From positions 1-50,852 of the forward strand of contig NZ_SGXD01000008.1 in the NCBI RefSeq assembly GCF_004216915.1: DNA of 50,852 nucleotides, written 5' to 3'. The translations under genes and the position numbers were made by a program. Positions 5,512 to 15,297 of this stretch are shown here, one piece after another. Source of the DNA: Motilibacter rhizosphaerae. GTDB lineage: Bacteria > Actinomycetota > Actinomycetes > Motilibacterales > Motilibacteraceae. Position 1 is the stretch's first letter, and the number at the start of each line of letters is the position of its first letter. The notes under the pieces were generated by a model, which was given only the letters and a program-made list of their open reading frames with translations, was not told the DNA's origin and made no database searches.

Positions 5512-8472
5512 AAGTTGATGAGGGAGTGCTGGTGCGCGGCTTCTGTCGGTGTGAGGGTTCGGCTCATAGGGCAAAGCGAGCCGTTGACTGCTCACATCCC
5601 GGTGGCAGCTGTCGAAGTGGCACGAGTGGGAGCCCTGGGCGAGCCTGTCGGTGGCGAGGCGCTGCGGCTGGCTGCGCTGCACGAGTACGCGCTGCTCGAC
5701 ACGCCTGCGGGTGACGAGCTCGAGGCGGTGGTGCGGCTGGCGGCGGCCGTGGCCGGGGTGCCGACTGCGACGCTGAACCTGGTGGACGAGGACCGGCAGT
5801 GCCAGCTGACGACGGTCGGGTTCGAGGGTCAGGACTCCGCGCGCTCGGACTCGATGTGCGCGGTGCGGTTCCTTGAGGGGCGCACCGTGTGGACACGAGA
5901 TGCATGCCTGCACCCGGACTATGCGGGGAACCCGTGGGTGACGGGCGTGCTGGCGGCGGTGCGGTTCTACGCCTCGGTGCCGCTGGTCACTCCTGCCGGG
6001 CACGCGCTGGGGACCTTGTGCGTGTTCGACAGCGAGACCCGGGAGCTCACCGACAGTCAGCTCGCGCTGCTGGAGGACGCGGCGCGGGTCGTGCTGGCCC
6101 TGTTCGAGCGGCGCCGCCAGGCCCGGGAGAACGCCCGGCTCGCCGCGCAGGCGGACGAGCAGCGTGAGCTGCTCGAGCACGCGGTCCGCGAGCTCGCGGA
6201 GCGTCAGGAGTTCACCGACGCCGTCCTCGAGACCGTGGAGGTCGGCATCGTCGCCGCCGACGCCGAGGGCAGGCTCACGCTGTTCAACCAGGCCGCTCGC
6301 GACTGGCACGGCCTGGACGCCGACCACAGCCTGCAGCCCGCCGAGCACGCCGAGCGCTACCACCTGACCCATGCTGACGGTGTCACCCGGCTCGCGCCGC
6401 ACGAGGTCCCGCTCGCCCGCGCGCTCCACGAGGGCAAGGTCAGCGCGGTGGAGATGGTCATCGCCCCGGACGGGCGACCGCCGACGCGGGTGCTGGCCTC
6501 CGGTAGGGCGTTGACGGCGGCGGACGGGACCCTGTTGGGCGCCGTCGTCGCGCAGAGCGACATCACCGACCAGCGTGTCCGCGAGGCGGGGCTGGCGGAA
6601 GCACACGCGGCCCTCGCAGCGTCCGAGGAGCGGCTGCGGCTGGCGTTCCACCACTCGCCGCTCGGGGTGTTCCTGACGAGCCTGCAGCCGGGTGAGGTGG
6701 GCCGATTCCTATTCGCGAACCCGGCGGTCTGCCGCATGACCGGCTACAGCGACGCTGAGCTCACCGGCGGCATGACGTTCCGGGACCTGCAGCACCCGGA
6801 CGACCACGCCTCGACCGCCGAGCACCTGCAGCGACTGATCTCGGGCGAGACCGACGAGGGGACGCTGGAGCGCCGCTACCGGCACCGGGACGGCCATCTG
6901 CTGCACGTGACCCTGCACGCGGCGGTCGTCCGTGGCGAGGACGGTATTCCGAGCCATCTGGTCACCCAGGTGCAGGACGTGACCGAGGCGCGCCGCGCCC
7001 GCCGGGAGATCGCCCGGCAAGCCCGGCTCGTGGACGCGATCCCCAGCCCGGTCATCGTCCGCGACCTCGACGGCACGATCCTGTTCTGGAGCGCCGGCGC
7101 CCAAGCCGCCTACGGCCACCCCGCGACCGCCGCGGTCGGCCAGATCACCCACGACCTGCTGGCCACCCGGTTCCCGCTGCCGCTCGCAGACCTTGAGCAG
7201 GCCCTGGCGGTGGAGGGCTGCTGGTCGGGGGAGCTGCAGCACACCGCCGCTGACGGCCGTCAGCTGACGGTGCTCAGCTCGATGGTGCGCCACGAGCCGG
7301 ACGACGGCACCGCGCCGGTCATCCTGGAAATCAACACCGACATCACCGCGCTGCGGCACGCCGAGCGCGCCCTCGCCGCCAGCGAGCGCCGATGGCGGGC
7401 GCAGTTCGCGCACTCCAGCGTCGGCCAGGCGGTCCGCGGGCTCGACGACCGCATCCTCGAGGTCAACCCCGCGTTCGCCGCCATGCTGGGGCGAGCGCCG
7501 GAGGAGTTGGTCGACGCCACCATGACCGAGCTCATCGCCCCCGAGGCGAGGCGTGCCCGGGCGAGCCATCTCACCGACCTTCACGCCGGGAACGCCGACA
7601 GCGCCGGACGGGAGACACTCCTGCTGGCGGCGGACGGACGCCGAGTGCCCGCCCACGTCTCCGTCTCGCTCGTGAAGGACGAGGACGGCGCTCCCGAGCG
7701 CGTCGTGGCGCTGTTCACCGACATCACCGCCCGCAGAGCCGCCGAAGCCGCGCGCGACGCTGCGGCTGCTGCCCTCGCCGACCGCAACGTCCAGCTCGAG
7801 CGGGCCAACCGGCTCAAGCTCGACCTCATCGGCATGGTCGGCCACGAGCTCGGCAACCCCCTCGCCTCGATCCTCGGCTACAGCGAGCTCGCGAACGAGA
7901 ACTGGCACGCCCTCGACGACGACGACAAGCGCGGCAACCTCGCGGTGATCGAGCGGAACGCCCGCACCCTGGCCCGCACCCTCGCCGAGGTCCTCGCGCT
8001 GGTCTCCCTCGACGCCGGCCAACTCCGGGCCCACCCCGAGACCGTCCACCTCTCCGGCGTCCTCGACGCTGCCGCCGCCCACGCCCCCCGCACCGACCAG
8101 TGCGTCGTCAGCTGCCCGCAAGGCCTCGCGGTGCACGTCCAGCCCGGGCACCTCGACCAGATCCTCGCCAACCTGCTGTCCAACGCCGCCAAGTACGCCG
8201 GCGGCGCGACAGCCCTCACCGCCACCGCCCGCCCCGACGGCACCGTCGAGATCCACGTCACCGACAACGGACCCGGCATCCCCGCCGACCTTTATGATCG
8301 GCTCTTCACCCGCTTCGCCCGCGCCGACAGCACGTCCAGAACCGTCAAGGGCACCGGCCTCGGGCTCTACATCACCCGCGAGCTCGCCCGCGCCAACGCC
8401 GGCGACATCGCCCACCGCCCCTCCCCGAGCGGCACCGGATCGACGTTCGTCCTCACCCTGCCCGCAGCGTGA
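5506..8472 (+). CDS. Sensor histidine kinase, GAF - 4xPAS - HisKA - HATPase
   Basis: Up to 988 residues, with no membrane segment, so a cytoplasmic sensor. Domain order: GAF (about 50-205, starting LAALHEYALLDTPAGDELE), a short coiled coil, then PAS domains at about 230-350, 375-500, 505-615 and 625-750. The HisKA domain (about 770-840) carries the phospho-acceptor His at residue 780 in GHELGNPLASILGY, and the HATPase domain (about 870-988) has the N box NLLSNAAKYAGG and the G boxes DNGPGIP and GTGLGLYI. All catalytic boxes are intact. The TTG at 5506 is the outer limit; ATG 5518 or a later GTG near 5602 may be the true start, since conserved sequence begins near residue 45. No response regulator gene is adjacent. 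Confidence 0.9.
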   Translation: MRKLMRECWCAASVGVRVRLIGQSEPLTAHIPVAAVEVARVGALGEPVGGEALRLAALHEYALLDTPAGDELEAVVRLAAAVAGVPTATLNLVDEDRQCQLTTVGFEGQDSARSDSMCAVRFLEGRTVWTRDACLHPDYAGNPWVTGVLAAVRFYASVPLVTPAGHALGTLCVFDSETRELTDSQLALLEDAARVVLALFERRRQARENARLAAQADEQRELLEHAVRELAERQEFTDAVLETVEVGIVAADAEGRLTLFNQAARDWHGLDADHSLQPAEHAERYHLTHADGVTRLAPHEVPLARALHEGKVSAVEMVIAPDGRPPTRVLASGRALTAADGTLLGAVVAQSDITDQRVREAGLAEAHAALAASEERLRLAFHHSPLGVFLTSLQPGEVGRFLFANPAVCRMTGYSDAELTGGMTFRDLQHPDDHASTAEHLQRLISGETDEGTLERRYRHRDGHLLHVTLHAAVVRGEDGIPSHLVTQVQDVTEARRARREIARQARLVDAIPSPVIVRDLDGTILFWSAGAQAAYGHPATAAVGQITHDLLATRFPLPLADLEQALAVEGCWSGELQHTAADGRQLTVLSSMVRHEPDDGTAPVILEINTDITALRHAERALAASERRWRAQFAHSSVGQAVRGLDDRILEVNPAFAAMLGRAPEELVDATMTELIAPEARRARASHLTDLHAGNADSAGRETLLLAADGRRVPAHVSVSLVKDEDGAPERVVALFTDITARRAAEAARDAAAAALADRNVQLERANRLKLDLIGMVGHELGNPLASILGYSELANENWHALDDDDKRGNLAVIERNARTLARTLAEVLALVSLDAGQLRAHPETVHLSGVLDAAAAHAPRTDQCVVSCPQGLAVHVQPGHLDQILANLLSNAAKYAGGATALTATARPDGTVEIHVTDNGPGIPADLYDRLFTRFARADSTSRTVKGTGLGLYITRELARANAGDIAHRPSPSGTGSTFVLTLPAA

Positions 8473-8648
8473 CGGCGAGCGAAGCGGATTGCTTCCCAGA
8501 AGGGCGCGGCTCTCGCTAGCTGCGGGGTTCCTGGGCGAGCTCGGCGGGCGTTCCCCTGCCCGGCTCCGCGGCTTCCCGAGCCCCCCTGCGCTGTGCGCAA
8601 CACCCTGTGAAGCGTTTGATCATGGCGGCAACGTGAGAGCGCGGACTC

Positions 8649-8678
8649 CTCAGGCAGGCACAGCACGCAACCGATGTT
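8649..8678 (+). promoter_or_regulatory. FliA/WhiG-type promoter of surface protein gene 1
   Basis: CTCAGG (8649-8654), 15 nt, ACCGATGTT (8670-8678). This fits the actinobacterial flagellar sigma consensus as I recall it (CTCA-N15-17-GCCGA). The block GCAACCGATGTTGCGG is identical upstream of the paralogue at 18778. Transcription would start about 55 nt before GTG 8741. The rest of 8473-8740 holds no gene. Confidence 0.6.
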
Positions 8679-8740
8679 GCGGGCGAACAGGCCGGAGTCG
8701 TATGCCCGGCCGCCAGCTGCACACTCCGGGGGAGTTCCGC

Positions 8741-11700
8741 GTGGTCCTGAAGTCTCGTCGTGCCTCTCGTGCCGCGATCCGCCGCTCCCTGCGGCGCCCG
8801 CTCCCGCTGGTCGTGGCCTTCGCGTCAGCGGTCTCGGTCGTCGGAGGTCTCGCCTCACCGGCGTCGGCGTACATCAACTCGACCGTGCAGCGGGTCAACC
8901 TGGCGAACAACTCCTGGCCCGCTCAAGGAGTCTTCGACTCGGCGGGGAACTTCTACACCGTTAACGAGGACGGCACGATCTCCAGGATCAGCGCGGGTGG
9001 CATCCTCACTCAGGCCTGGGTCTCCCTGCCGAGCGGCTTCGACGGGCAGGGCATCACGATCGACGGTTCCGGGAACCTCTACGTCCCGGACTGGAACCAC
9101 AACAAGCTCGTGAAGGTCTCGGCAGCCGGCGCCGTGAACCCGAACTGGGGGACCGTGAGCTCGAACTACGACGCGCAGAACGCGCTCGTCGACGCGGCTG
9201 GCAACGTGTACGTCACCAACCAGTTCGCGGGCACCATCTCCAAGATCACCGCGGCGGGCGTGAGCACCCCGGCCTGGGCAACACTCGCCTCAGGCGCCCG
9301 ACCGTACGGCCTCGCGCAAGACTCCGCCGGCAACCTGTACACCGCCAACTTCGGCAACAGCACAATCAGCAAGATCACGCCAGCAGGTGTCATCACCCCG
9401 GTATGGGCCACCTTGGCAGCGAACTCCCAGCCCAAGGAGATGGCCTTCGACTCCCACGGCAACCTGTTCGTCGCCAACTTCGCCACCAACGCGGGTATCG
9501 CCAAGGTCACTCCTGCTGGTGCCGTCACGAACTCCTGGGCGCCCGGCGACGGAGGACTCTCGGTCGTCGTGGACGGGCAGGACAACGTCTACGAGACGGA
9601 ATACACCCAGGACAACGTCACCAAGACCACGCCCGCGGGCGTGCAGTCCATCTTCGCGCAACTCCCGGCAGGAACCCGCCCTGCGGATGCGAAGTTCGAC
9701 TCGAGCGGCCGGCTGTTCGTCGTCGGCGACGAGAGCTTCACCGTCTCGATCGTGGCCCCCGCGGCGGCTCCCTCGACTCCGGCGCTGAATTCGGCCACAG
9801 CGGGGGACCAGCAGGCGACCCTTGACATCACCCCCTCGACCGGTAACGGGACGCCCGTCACCGGGTACGAGTACTCGACCAACGGCGGCACCAGCTGGGC
9901 GACGCTGTCGACGAGCTCGGGCAGCAACGGCCACTTGACCGCGACCGTCACCGGGCTGACCAACGGCACGAGCTACAGCTTCACGGTGCGCGCACTGTCC
10001 GCTGCCGGGCCGAGCTCCGCGTCCGGGGCGCAGACCGCCACCCCGTACGGCGCCGCCGGGCAGGTGACCATCTCCACGGCCACGGGCGGCGACACGACCG
10101 CGACCCTGACCTTCGCGCCGGCCGCGCCGAACGGCACTCCCGTCACCGGCTACGAGTACTCCGTGGACTCGGGCACCACATGGGCGACTCTGCCCACAAC
10201 GACCTCGAACGGCACGGTGACCGGCACGGTCACCGGTCTGACGAACGGGACCTCCTACAGCGTCCAGGTCCGGTCCCAGTCGGCGGGCGGCGCGGGCGCG
10301 GCGTCGTCGGCGGTGTCGGTGACCCCGCAGACCGTGCCGTCCGCCCCCTCCGGCATGGCGTGGACGCAGGCGGACGGCTCGGTGGGGGTGAGCTTCCCCG
10401 CACCGGGGGATAACGGCTCCGCGATCAGCGGCTACGAGGACTCGACCGACGGTGGCGGCTCCTGGCACTTGCTCACCACCACGACGAGTGGGTCGACGGT
10501 GTCGGGCACGATCGCGTCGCTGGCCAACGGCTCCGCTTACAGCCTGGAGGTCCGGGCGGTCAACGGTGTCGGTGCCGGCGGGGCGTCGAGCGCGCTGACG
10601 GTCCTGCCGCGCTCCGTCGCGTCGCACGCGATGGGCACGAACGCCGCGCCGTACTCGGGCGGCTTTGACGCGGCCGGCAACTTCTATGTCACCAACGAGG
10701 ACAACGGCCACCGGTCGATCACGAAGATCGCCCTGGACGGCAGTGTCACCCCGGGCTGGGCCACCTTCAGCAACATGGGGGTGGAAAACCTCGCGGTGGC
10801 CCCCGATGGCACGATCTACGCGGCCAACAGCGGGGCGCGGGCGATCTCGAAGATCGACCCTGATGGCACGGTGCACGACCTGTGGGTGCCGGTGCCCTCG
10901 AACTCCAACCCGCAGGGCATCGTGATCGGCCCGGACGGCAACGTCTACGTGGCTCTCTACAGCCTCAACGAGGTCGCTCAGATCACTCCCGGCGGCACCC
11001 TGAACGCCTCCTGGGCCGTGCTCGGCTCCGGCAAGTACCCGCTCGGGCTGGCGTTCGACCAGTCCGGCAACCTCTACGTCGCCGACAACGGCGACGGCAC
11101 CATCGCCAAGATCGCTCCCGGCGGCGCCGTCAACGCCTCATGGGGGCGGCTGAGCGGAAGCTCCGACCCGCAGTACCTCGCCATCGACTCGGCCGGCAAC
11201 GTCTACGCCACCAACTGGTCGACCAACGACGTGTCAAAGGTGACCCCGGCCGGTGTGGTGACGCAGAGCTGGGGCCACCTCAGCCGCCCCGTCGGCATCG
11301 CCGTCGACTCGCAGGACAACGTCTACGCCACCAGCTACGGCGACGGCAGCGTCCTGCGGATCAACCCGGCCGGCGTCGAGACTGCGCAGTGGCTGCACCA
11401 GGCGGCCAACAGCGGAACGACCGGTGTCGCGGTCAGCCCGACCGACGACGTCTACGTCAGCAATGACGGCGCGGGCACCGTCGTCGTCGCCCCCGCGGAT
11501 CCTTCCGCCCCCGGCGCGCCTGTCGTCACCACGACCCACGCCTACGACGGCCGCGCCACCGTGACGTTCCGCGCCCCTACCAGCTCCGGGCACGGCACCG
11601 TCACCGGCTACGAGTACTCCCTCGACGGCACCACCTGGCACACCGCGACCACCACCGGCGCCAGCCCCTACACCCTCGAGCTGACCGGCCTGACCAACGG

Positions 11701-13459
11701 CACGACCTACCAGGTCCAGATCCGCGCCACCAGCCGCCTCGGCACCGGTCGCGCCGCCACCGCGTCGGTCACCCCCTACCGGGCGGCGACCCCGAGCGCC
11801 GGCACCGCCGTCGCGGGGACCTCCTCGGTGACCGCGAGCTGGACCGCGCCGGCACCGTCGAGCAGCATCACCGGCTACACGGTCACGGCGCACCCGGGGT
11901 CCGCGACCTGCGAGACGCACGCCGCGTCCGACACGTCGTGCGTGTTCGGCGCTGAGTCTGGGGTGTCGACGACGTTCACGGTCGTCGCGCACGACTCCAA
12001 CGGCTCGGACTCCGTCGCGTCCGGCCCGTCGAACGCGGTAACGCCGACCGCGCCGGTCGTCCCGGCGGCGGCGCCCGCGAACGTGCCCACGACGCTGACG
12101 ACGGACCGGGGGCAGATCGCCCTCGCGGTCCCGTCGCAGCAGATCACCGTCATCGGCACCGGGTTCGCGCCGTACTCGACGGCGAAGGTGGTCGTCTACT
12201 CCACGCCGATCGACCTCGGCACCGTCACCACCGACGCCAACGGCAAGTTCTCCGTCCCGGTCACCGTCCCCGCCTCCCTGGAGGCCGGGCACCACACGTT
12301 CCTCGCCACCGGCGTCGACCCGCAGGGCGCCGCGCGGGCGATGGAGCTCCCCGTCACCGTCCCGCCGACCACCGCGGGGTCGACCGGCGCGAACACCGGC
12401 ACCCAGCAGACCGTCCTCCCCGTCCCGGCCGGCGGGGCGATCACCCTGCTCGGCGCGGGCGGCTCCCCGGCCACCACGGTCACCGTCGCGGAGGGCACCT
12501 ACGCGCTCGACGCCTCGACCGGCACGATCACCTTCGTCCCGGTTGCCGGGTTCGTCGGCACCGCACACCCGGTCACCTACCGGCTCACCGACGCCCTCGC
12601 CTCCGTCGTCACCGGCACCTACACCGCCGTCGTCACCGGCACCGCCAGCACCGGATCCGGTGCCGGCAGCGCGGGAAGCAGCGGCCCGACGGGCACCGGG
12701 CCCACAGGCACGGGCACTGGCACGGGCAGTGGCACTGGCTCGACCGGGACTGGCTCGACGGGCACCGGTGTGAAGCCCACGCCGGGCGGGGCGAAGGCCG
12801 CCGCCCACGTGTCGGTGGCGGCGCTCGCCGTCGCCACCGGCCCGACCGCGCACGCGACGGTTCCGGTGCACTGCACCCTCACCACCGCCACCGTCGGGAC
12901 CTGCACCGTCACCCTCACCGCGACGGTGTCCGGGCGTCACGAGGTCATCGGCACCGGCACCGTGAAGGCCCGCGCCGGCAAGCATGTCGTAACCGTCCAG
13001 GTCCGGCTCAACGCCCTGGGCCGCGCGCTCGCCAACACGGCCGGCGGGATCACGGCCACCGCGACCGCGACGGTCACCCCCCGCGGCAGCCACACCACCG
13101 TCACCGGCGCCGGGACCACCAGGGTCGCGCTCCAGCATGTCACCGTCGCCTCGGTCTACTTCGCCACCGACTCCAGCACGCTCACCGGCCCGCAGCTCCG
13201 CGTCCTCGCGGGCCTGCGCCGCCACCTGGCGGGCGCGCGCAGTGTCACCGTGGTCGGGCACACCGACGACCGAGGCACCACCGCCTACGGACTCACCCTC
13301 GGCCGGGCACGCGCGGCCCACGTCGCCACCGCCCTCACCGCCGGGCTGCACCTCCACACCATCGTGATCACCAAGGGCGAAGCCGACCCCAAGGCCAGCA
13401 ACGCCACCCCCGCCGGCAAGGCCCTCAACCGCCGCGCCGACATCACCATCACCTACTAG
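8741..13459 (+). CDS. Giant secreted surface protein 1: NHL propellers, Fn3, CshA repeat, OmpA-like peptidoglycan-binding domain
   Basis: 1572 residues. Signal peptide 1-43 (basic N-region, hydrophobic core, ASPASA cleavage). Domains in order: NHL-type beta-propeller (about 45-340, repeating FDSAGNFY and SKITPAG units), three Fn3 domains (340-622), a second propeller (625-915), two Fn3 domains (920-1105), an Ig-like domain (1110-1205), a CshA-type fibril repeat (1215-1300), a Gly/Ser/Thr linker, a further beta-rich domain, and a C-terminal OmpA domain (1463-1572: VYFATDSS, VVGHTDDRG, LGRARA, NRRADI). The OmpA domain should bind diaminopimelate peptidoglycan and anchor the protein in the wall. 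GTG 8741 has GGGGGAG six bases upstream; ATG 8702 is the alternative. Adhesion or cell-envelope sensing is likely; the ligand is unknown. Confidence 0.88.
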   Translation: MVLKSRRASRAAIRRSLRRPLPLVVAFASAVSVVGGLASPASAYINSTVQRVNLANNSWPAQGVFDSAGNFYTVNEDGTISRISAGGILTQAWVSLPSGFDGQGITIDGSGNLYVPDWNHNKLVKVSAAGAVNPNWGTVSSNYDAQNALVDAAGNVYVTNQFAGTISKITAAGVSTPAWATLASGARPYGLAQDSAGNLYTANFGNSTISKITPAGVITPVWATLAANSQPKEMAFDSHGNLFVANFATNAGIAKVTPAGAVTNSWAPGDGGLSVVVDGQDNVYETEYTQDNVTKTTPAGVQSIFAQLPAGTRPADAKFDSSGRLFVVGDESFTVSIVAPAAAPSTPALNSATAGDQQATLDITPSTGNGTPVTGYEYSTNGGTSWATLSTSSGSNGHLTATVTGLTNGTSYSFTVRALSAAGPSSASGAQTATPYGAAGQVTISTATGGDTTATLTFAPAAPNGTPVTGYEYSVDSGTTWATLPTTTSNGTVTGTVTGLTNGTSYSVQVRSQSAGGAGAASSAVSVTPQTVPSAPSGMAWTQADGSVGVSFPAPGDNGSAISGYEDSTDGGGSWHLLTTTTSGSTVSGTIASLANGSAYSLEVRAVNGVGAGGASSALTVLPRSVASHAMGTNAAPYSGGFDAAGNFYVTNEDNGHRSITKIALDGSVTPGWATFSNMGVENLAVAPDGTIYAANSGARAISKIDPDGTVHDLWVPVPSNSNPQGIVIGPDGNVYVALYSLNEVAQITPGGTLNASWAVLGSGKYPLGLAFDQSGNLYVADNGDGTIAKIAPGGAVNASWGRLSGSSDPQYLAIDSAGNVYATNWSTNDVSKVTPAGVVTQSWGHLSRPVGIAVDSQDNVYATSYGDGSVLRINPAGVETAQWLHQAANSGTTGVAVSPTDDVYVSNDGAGTVVVAPADPSAPGAPVVTTTHAYDGRATVTFRAPTSSGHGTVTGYEYSLDGTTWHTATTTGASPYTLELTGLTNGTTYQVQIRATSRLGTGRAATASVTPYRAATPSAGTAVAGTSSVTASWTAPAPSSSITGYTVTAHPGSATCETHAASDTSCVFGAESGVSTTFTVVAHDSNGSDSVASGPSNAVTPTAPVVPAAAPANVPTTLTTDRGQIALAVPSQQITVIGTGFAPYSTAKVVVYSTPIDLGTVTTDANGKFSVPVTVPASLEAGHHTFLATGVDPQGAARAMELPVTVPPTTAGSTGANTGTQQTVLPVPAGGAITLLGAGGSPATTVTVAEGTYALDASTGTITFVPVAGFVGTAHPVTYRLTDALASVVTGTYTAVVTGTASTGSGAGSAGSSGPTGTGPTGTGTGTGSGTGSTGTGSTGTGVKPTPGGAKAAAHVSVAALAVATGPTAHATVPVHCTLTTATVGTCTVTLTATVSGRHEVIGTGTVKARAGKHVVTVQVRLNALGRALANTAGGITATATATVTPRGSHTTVTGAGTTRVALQHVTVASVYFATDSSTLTGPQLRVLAGLRRHLAGARSVTVVGHTDDRGTTAYGLTLGRARAAHVATALTAGLHLHTIVITKGEADPKASNATPAGKALNRRADITITY

Positions 13460-13472
13460 CACCAGCACCGCG

Positions 13473-13500
13473 AAGGGCCGCCCCCACCGGGGCGGCCCTT
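13473..13500 (+). terminator. Hairpin terminator after surface protein gene 1
   Basis: AAGGGCCGCCCC - CACC - GGGGCGGCCCTT is a perfect 12-bp stem 14 bases after the TAG stop, followed by CCTTG. The same hairpin, slightly longer, follows the paralogue at 21728. Confidence 0.85.
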
Positions 13501-13638
13501 CCTTGTCGCCTAGCCCTACACCTGCCGACCGTTCCGTCTTCGGTACGAGCGGCAGTCCGAGGCGCACCGACTGCGTTGGCGGGTGGTGCGCAAGCGCCGG
13601 GTGACCGTGAGGTGATCAGCTGGGCTATGACCGTGAGG

Positions 13639-14013
13639 TCACGACGGGGCTTGGGCGACGGCGTCGTCGACGCTGGCGTAGAGGGGGAAGACTCGCTCCA
13701 GGGCGGTGAGCTTGAGCAGCCGCTTGGTCATCGTGGTGCCGGGAACGATGGCGAGGGTCCCGTGGAGGGCGGCGAGCCGCTTGTACGTGCCGACGAGCAC
13801 GCCGAGCGCGGTGGAGTCGAGGAAGGTGACGCCGGTGAGGTCGAGCAGGACGTCGGTGTGGCCTTCGGCGGGGAGGTCGATCAGCCGCTGGCGCAGTGCC
13901 GGCGCGGTGGCGGCGTCGATCTCCCCAGCGACCGTGAGGACCAGCCACGCGCCGCGCGGGGTCGCCATCATCGACAGGGCGCCCTCACTGTCCGAGCGTC
14001 CGCTGGTCTCCAC
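13639..14013 (-). CDS. STAS-domain anti-sigma factor antagonist
   Basis: 124 residues. A single STAS domain with the strand VLTVAGEIDAATAP, the conserved DVLLDLTGVTFLDSTALGVLV block and a C-terminal helix. The Ser in FLDSTALG is the residue phosphorylated by anti-sigma kinases in the SpoIIAA/RsbV family, so this copy can be regulated by phosphorylation. GTG 14013 is preferred because GAGGACG precedes it; the open frame extends upstream to 14112. It faces surface protein gene 1 tail to tail and lies just downstream of the frameshifted small gene. A partner kinase is not in this window. Confidence 0.85.
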   Translation of the reverse strand: METSGRSDSEGALSMMATPRGAWLVLTVAGEIDAATAPALRQRLIDLPAEGHTDVLLDLTGVTFLDSTALGVLVGTYKRLAALHGTLAIVPGTTMTKRLLKLTALERVFPLYASVDDAVAQAPS

Positions 14014-14118
14014 GCTGCGTCCTCGCCCTCGTCGCGGGGCGGGGGATGCTCCACTCGGCGCCGCGATCTTAGGGGTGGAGTTGTCGCCCGACAACCGCGC
14101 GGAGTGCGTCAACGACGG

Positions 14119-14419
14119 TCACGGGCAGGGTCGGTGACGGTGAGCCGGCTCCGCGGTGACCTTGACGAGGCGCGGGAGGTGCAGGGCGTGGCGGGGTGCG
14201 GAGGCGCGCACGGCGGCGACAGCTTCGTCCCGTGCCTTTTGCCGGGGACTCGGCATGGTCGACGTTCAGCGAGATGCAGACGACACGGTCAGGGTGGAGG
14301 TGGGCGGAGGGCCAGGCGGTGTCCAGGTCGTCAGCGAGCGCGTCGAGCGCTGCGACGGTCTCCTCGATGTCGCAGCTCTCGGGCAGCCGCCACTGGACTC
14401 GGGCCCGCCAGGTGAGCAT
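14119..14419 (-). pseudogene. Small hypothetical protein gene with a +1-base frameshift
   Basis: The ATG at 14419 has a strong AAGGAGA site five bases upstream and begins MLTWRARVQWRLPE. The reading frame is convincing up to DHAESPAK, then turns Arg/Pro-rich. Removing one G in AAAAGGCACGG (about 14243) restores a natural continuation, ARDEAVAAVRASAPRH, ending at a TGA at 14119-14121 after about 99 residues. As written, translation would run on to 14069. It may be a disabled gene, a sequencing error or +1 recoding. The N-terminal half looks like a small alpha/beta domain; its function is unknown. Confidence 0.6.
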
Positions 14420-14602
14420 GAGCGTCTCCTTCTCCGTCGTGGTCGCTGTCCGGTGGGACCGCAGAGGGGGTGCTCGACGGCGCCTGCGTTCGGCGGAGAT
14501 GGGGAGGGCGAGGACGTTGAGGGCGCCGGCGCCCGTTCCCCTGGTTGTGCGCAGCACGCGCTGCTCCGGGCCCGGCGGGGAAGTCCTGCTGGGCCGGCGG
14601 CC

Positions 14603-15160
14603 CTAGAGCTCGCGGTCCTCGCGGTGCTCGCGGAGGCCGGTGCCGGGTCTGGTGGTGGGGAGGTGGTCGAGGATCCAGGGGTCGAGGACGGCGCCGAGCA
14701 GGTTGGCGAGCGCGACAGCGGTGCCGCGTCCGAGCCGCCCGAAGGCTTCGCTCATGAGGGGCCGGACGATCTCGACGGCGTGGGCGAGGACGGGCGAGGC
14801 GGCGGGGGTCAGGTCGAGCCACGTTCGCCTGCGGTCGTGCTCGTCGCGTTGCCGACGGAGGAGCCCGGCCTCCTCGAGGCGGTGGGCGAGCCCGGTGACG
14901 GCGGCGGGCTGCACTCCGAGCAGGGCGGCGAGCGTGCCGGACGGCAAGGTTCCGTGCACGGCGAGGACGTAGAGCGCGTGGACGTCGAGCGGGAGCAGCC
15001 CGAGCTCGTCCGCGGCCTGGTCGACGCCGGCCCGCACACTGTTCGCGGCCAACAGGGCGAGGTAGCCGAGCTCGAGGCCGTTGTCCGCGACGATGGGCTC
15101 GGCGGCCGGAGTGTCTCGGGGCAGGGCGGCCAGCATGCTAGTTCTCTCGTCAGCAACCAT
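14603..15160 (-). CDS. MarR-family transcriptional regulator
   Basis: About 185 residues. A winged helix-turn-helix occupies roughly residues 50-125: a helix like [15 protein letters not shown], the recognition region [25 protein letters not shown], and the wing [17 protein letters not shown], which are hallmark MarR features. Long N- and C-terminal helices would form the dimer interface. ATG 15160 is taken as the start; ATG 15136 with a GAGAG site is an alternative. It is divergent from the chemoreceptor gene, with about 135 bp between them, so it could regulate that gene. No ligand can be predicted. Confidence 0.85.
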   Translation of the reverse strand: MVADERTSMLAALPRDTPAAEPIVADNGLELGYLALLAANSVRAGVDQAADELGLLPLDVHALYVLAVHGTLPSGTLAALLGVQPAAVTGLAHRLEEAGLLRRQRDEHDRRRTWLDLTPAASPVLAHAVEIVRPLMSEAFGRLGRGTAVALANLLGAVLDPWILDHLPTTRPGTGLREHREDREL

Positions 15161-15243
15161 CAACGGGTGAAGCGTCGACTCGCCCGCAACAGGAGCATCG
15201 GCCTCGTGATGCTTCAGCGGTGAAGCTCTCCGGGGCACCCTGG

Positions 15244-15272
15244 CTCAGGTTGCCTCCTCGGGTGCCGACCTT
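15244..15272 (+). promoter_or_regulatory. FliA/WhiG-type promoter of the chemoreceptor gene
   Basis: CTCAGG (15244-15249), 14 nt, GCCGACCTT (15264-15272), about 25 bases before ATG 15298. It has the same -35 hexamer and a matching -10 as the promoters of the two surface protein genes, as expected for a chemotaxis gene under a flagellar sigma factor. Confidence 0.65.
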
Positions 15273-15297
15273 GGGGTTACCCGCCCCAGGAGGATGC

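Noticed and set aside
8600-8740. Riboswitch (c-di-GMP or c-di-AMP class) upstream of the surface genes
   Set aside because: The conserved block is short and is better explained as a promoter -10 region; the core residues of the known classes could not be aligned.
11234-13567. 777-codon open frame on the minus strand of surface gene 1
   Set aside because: Gly/Arg-rich antisense shadow; the plus strand has a signal peptide and defined domains.
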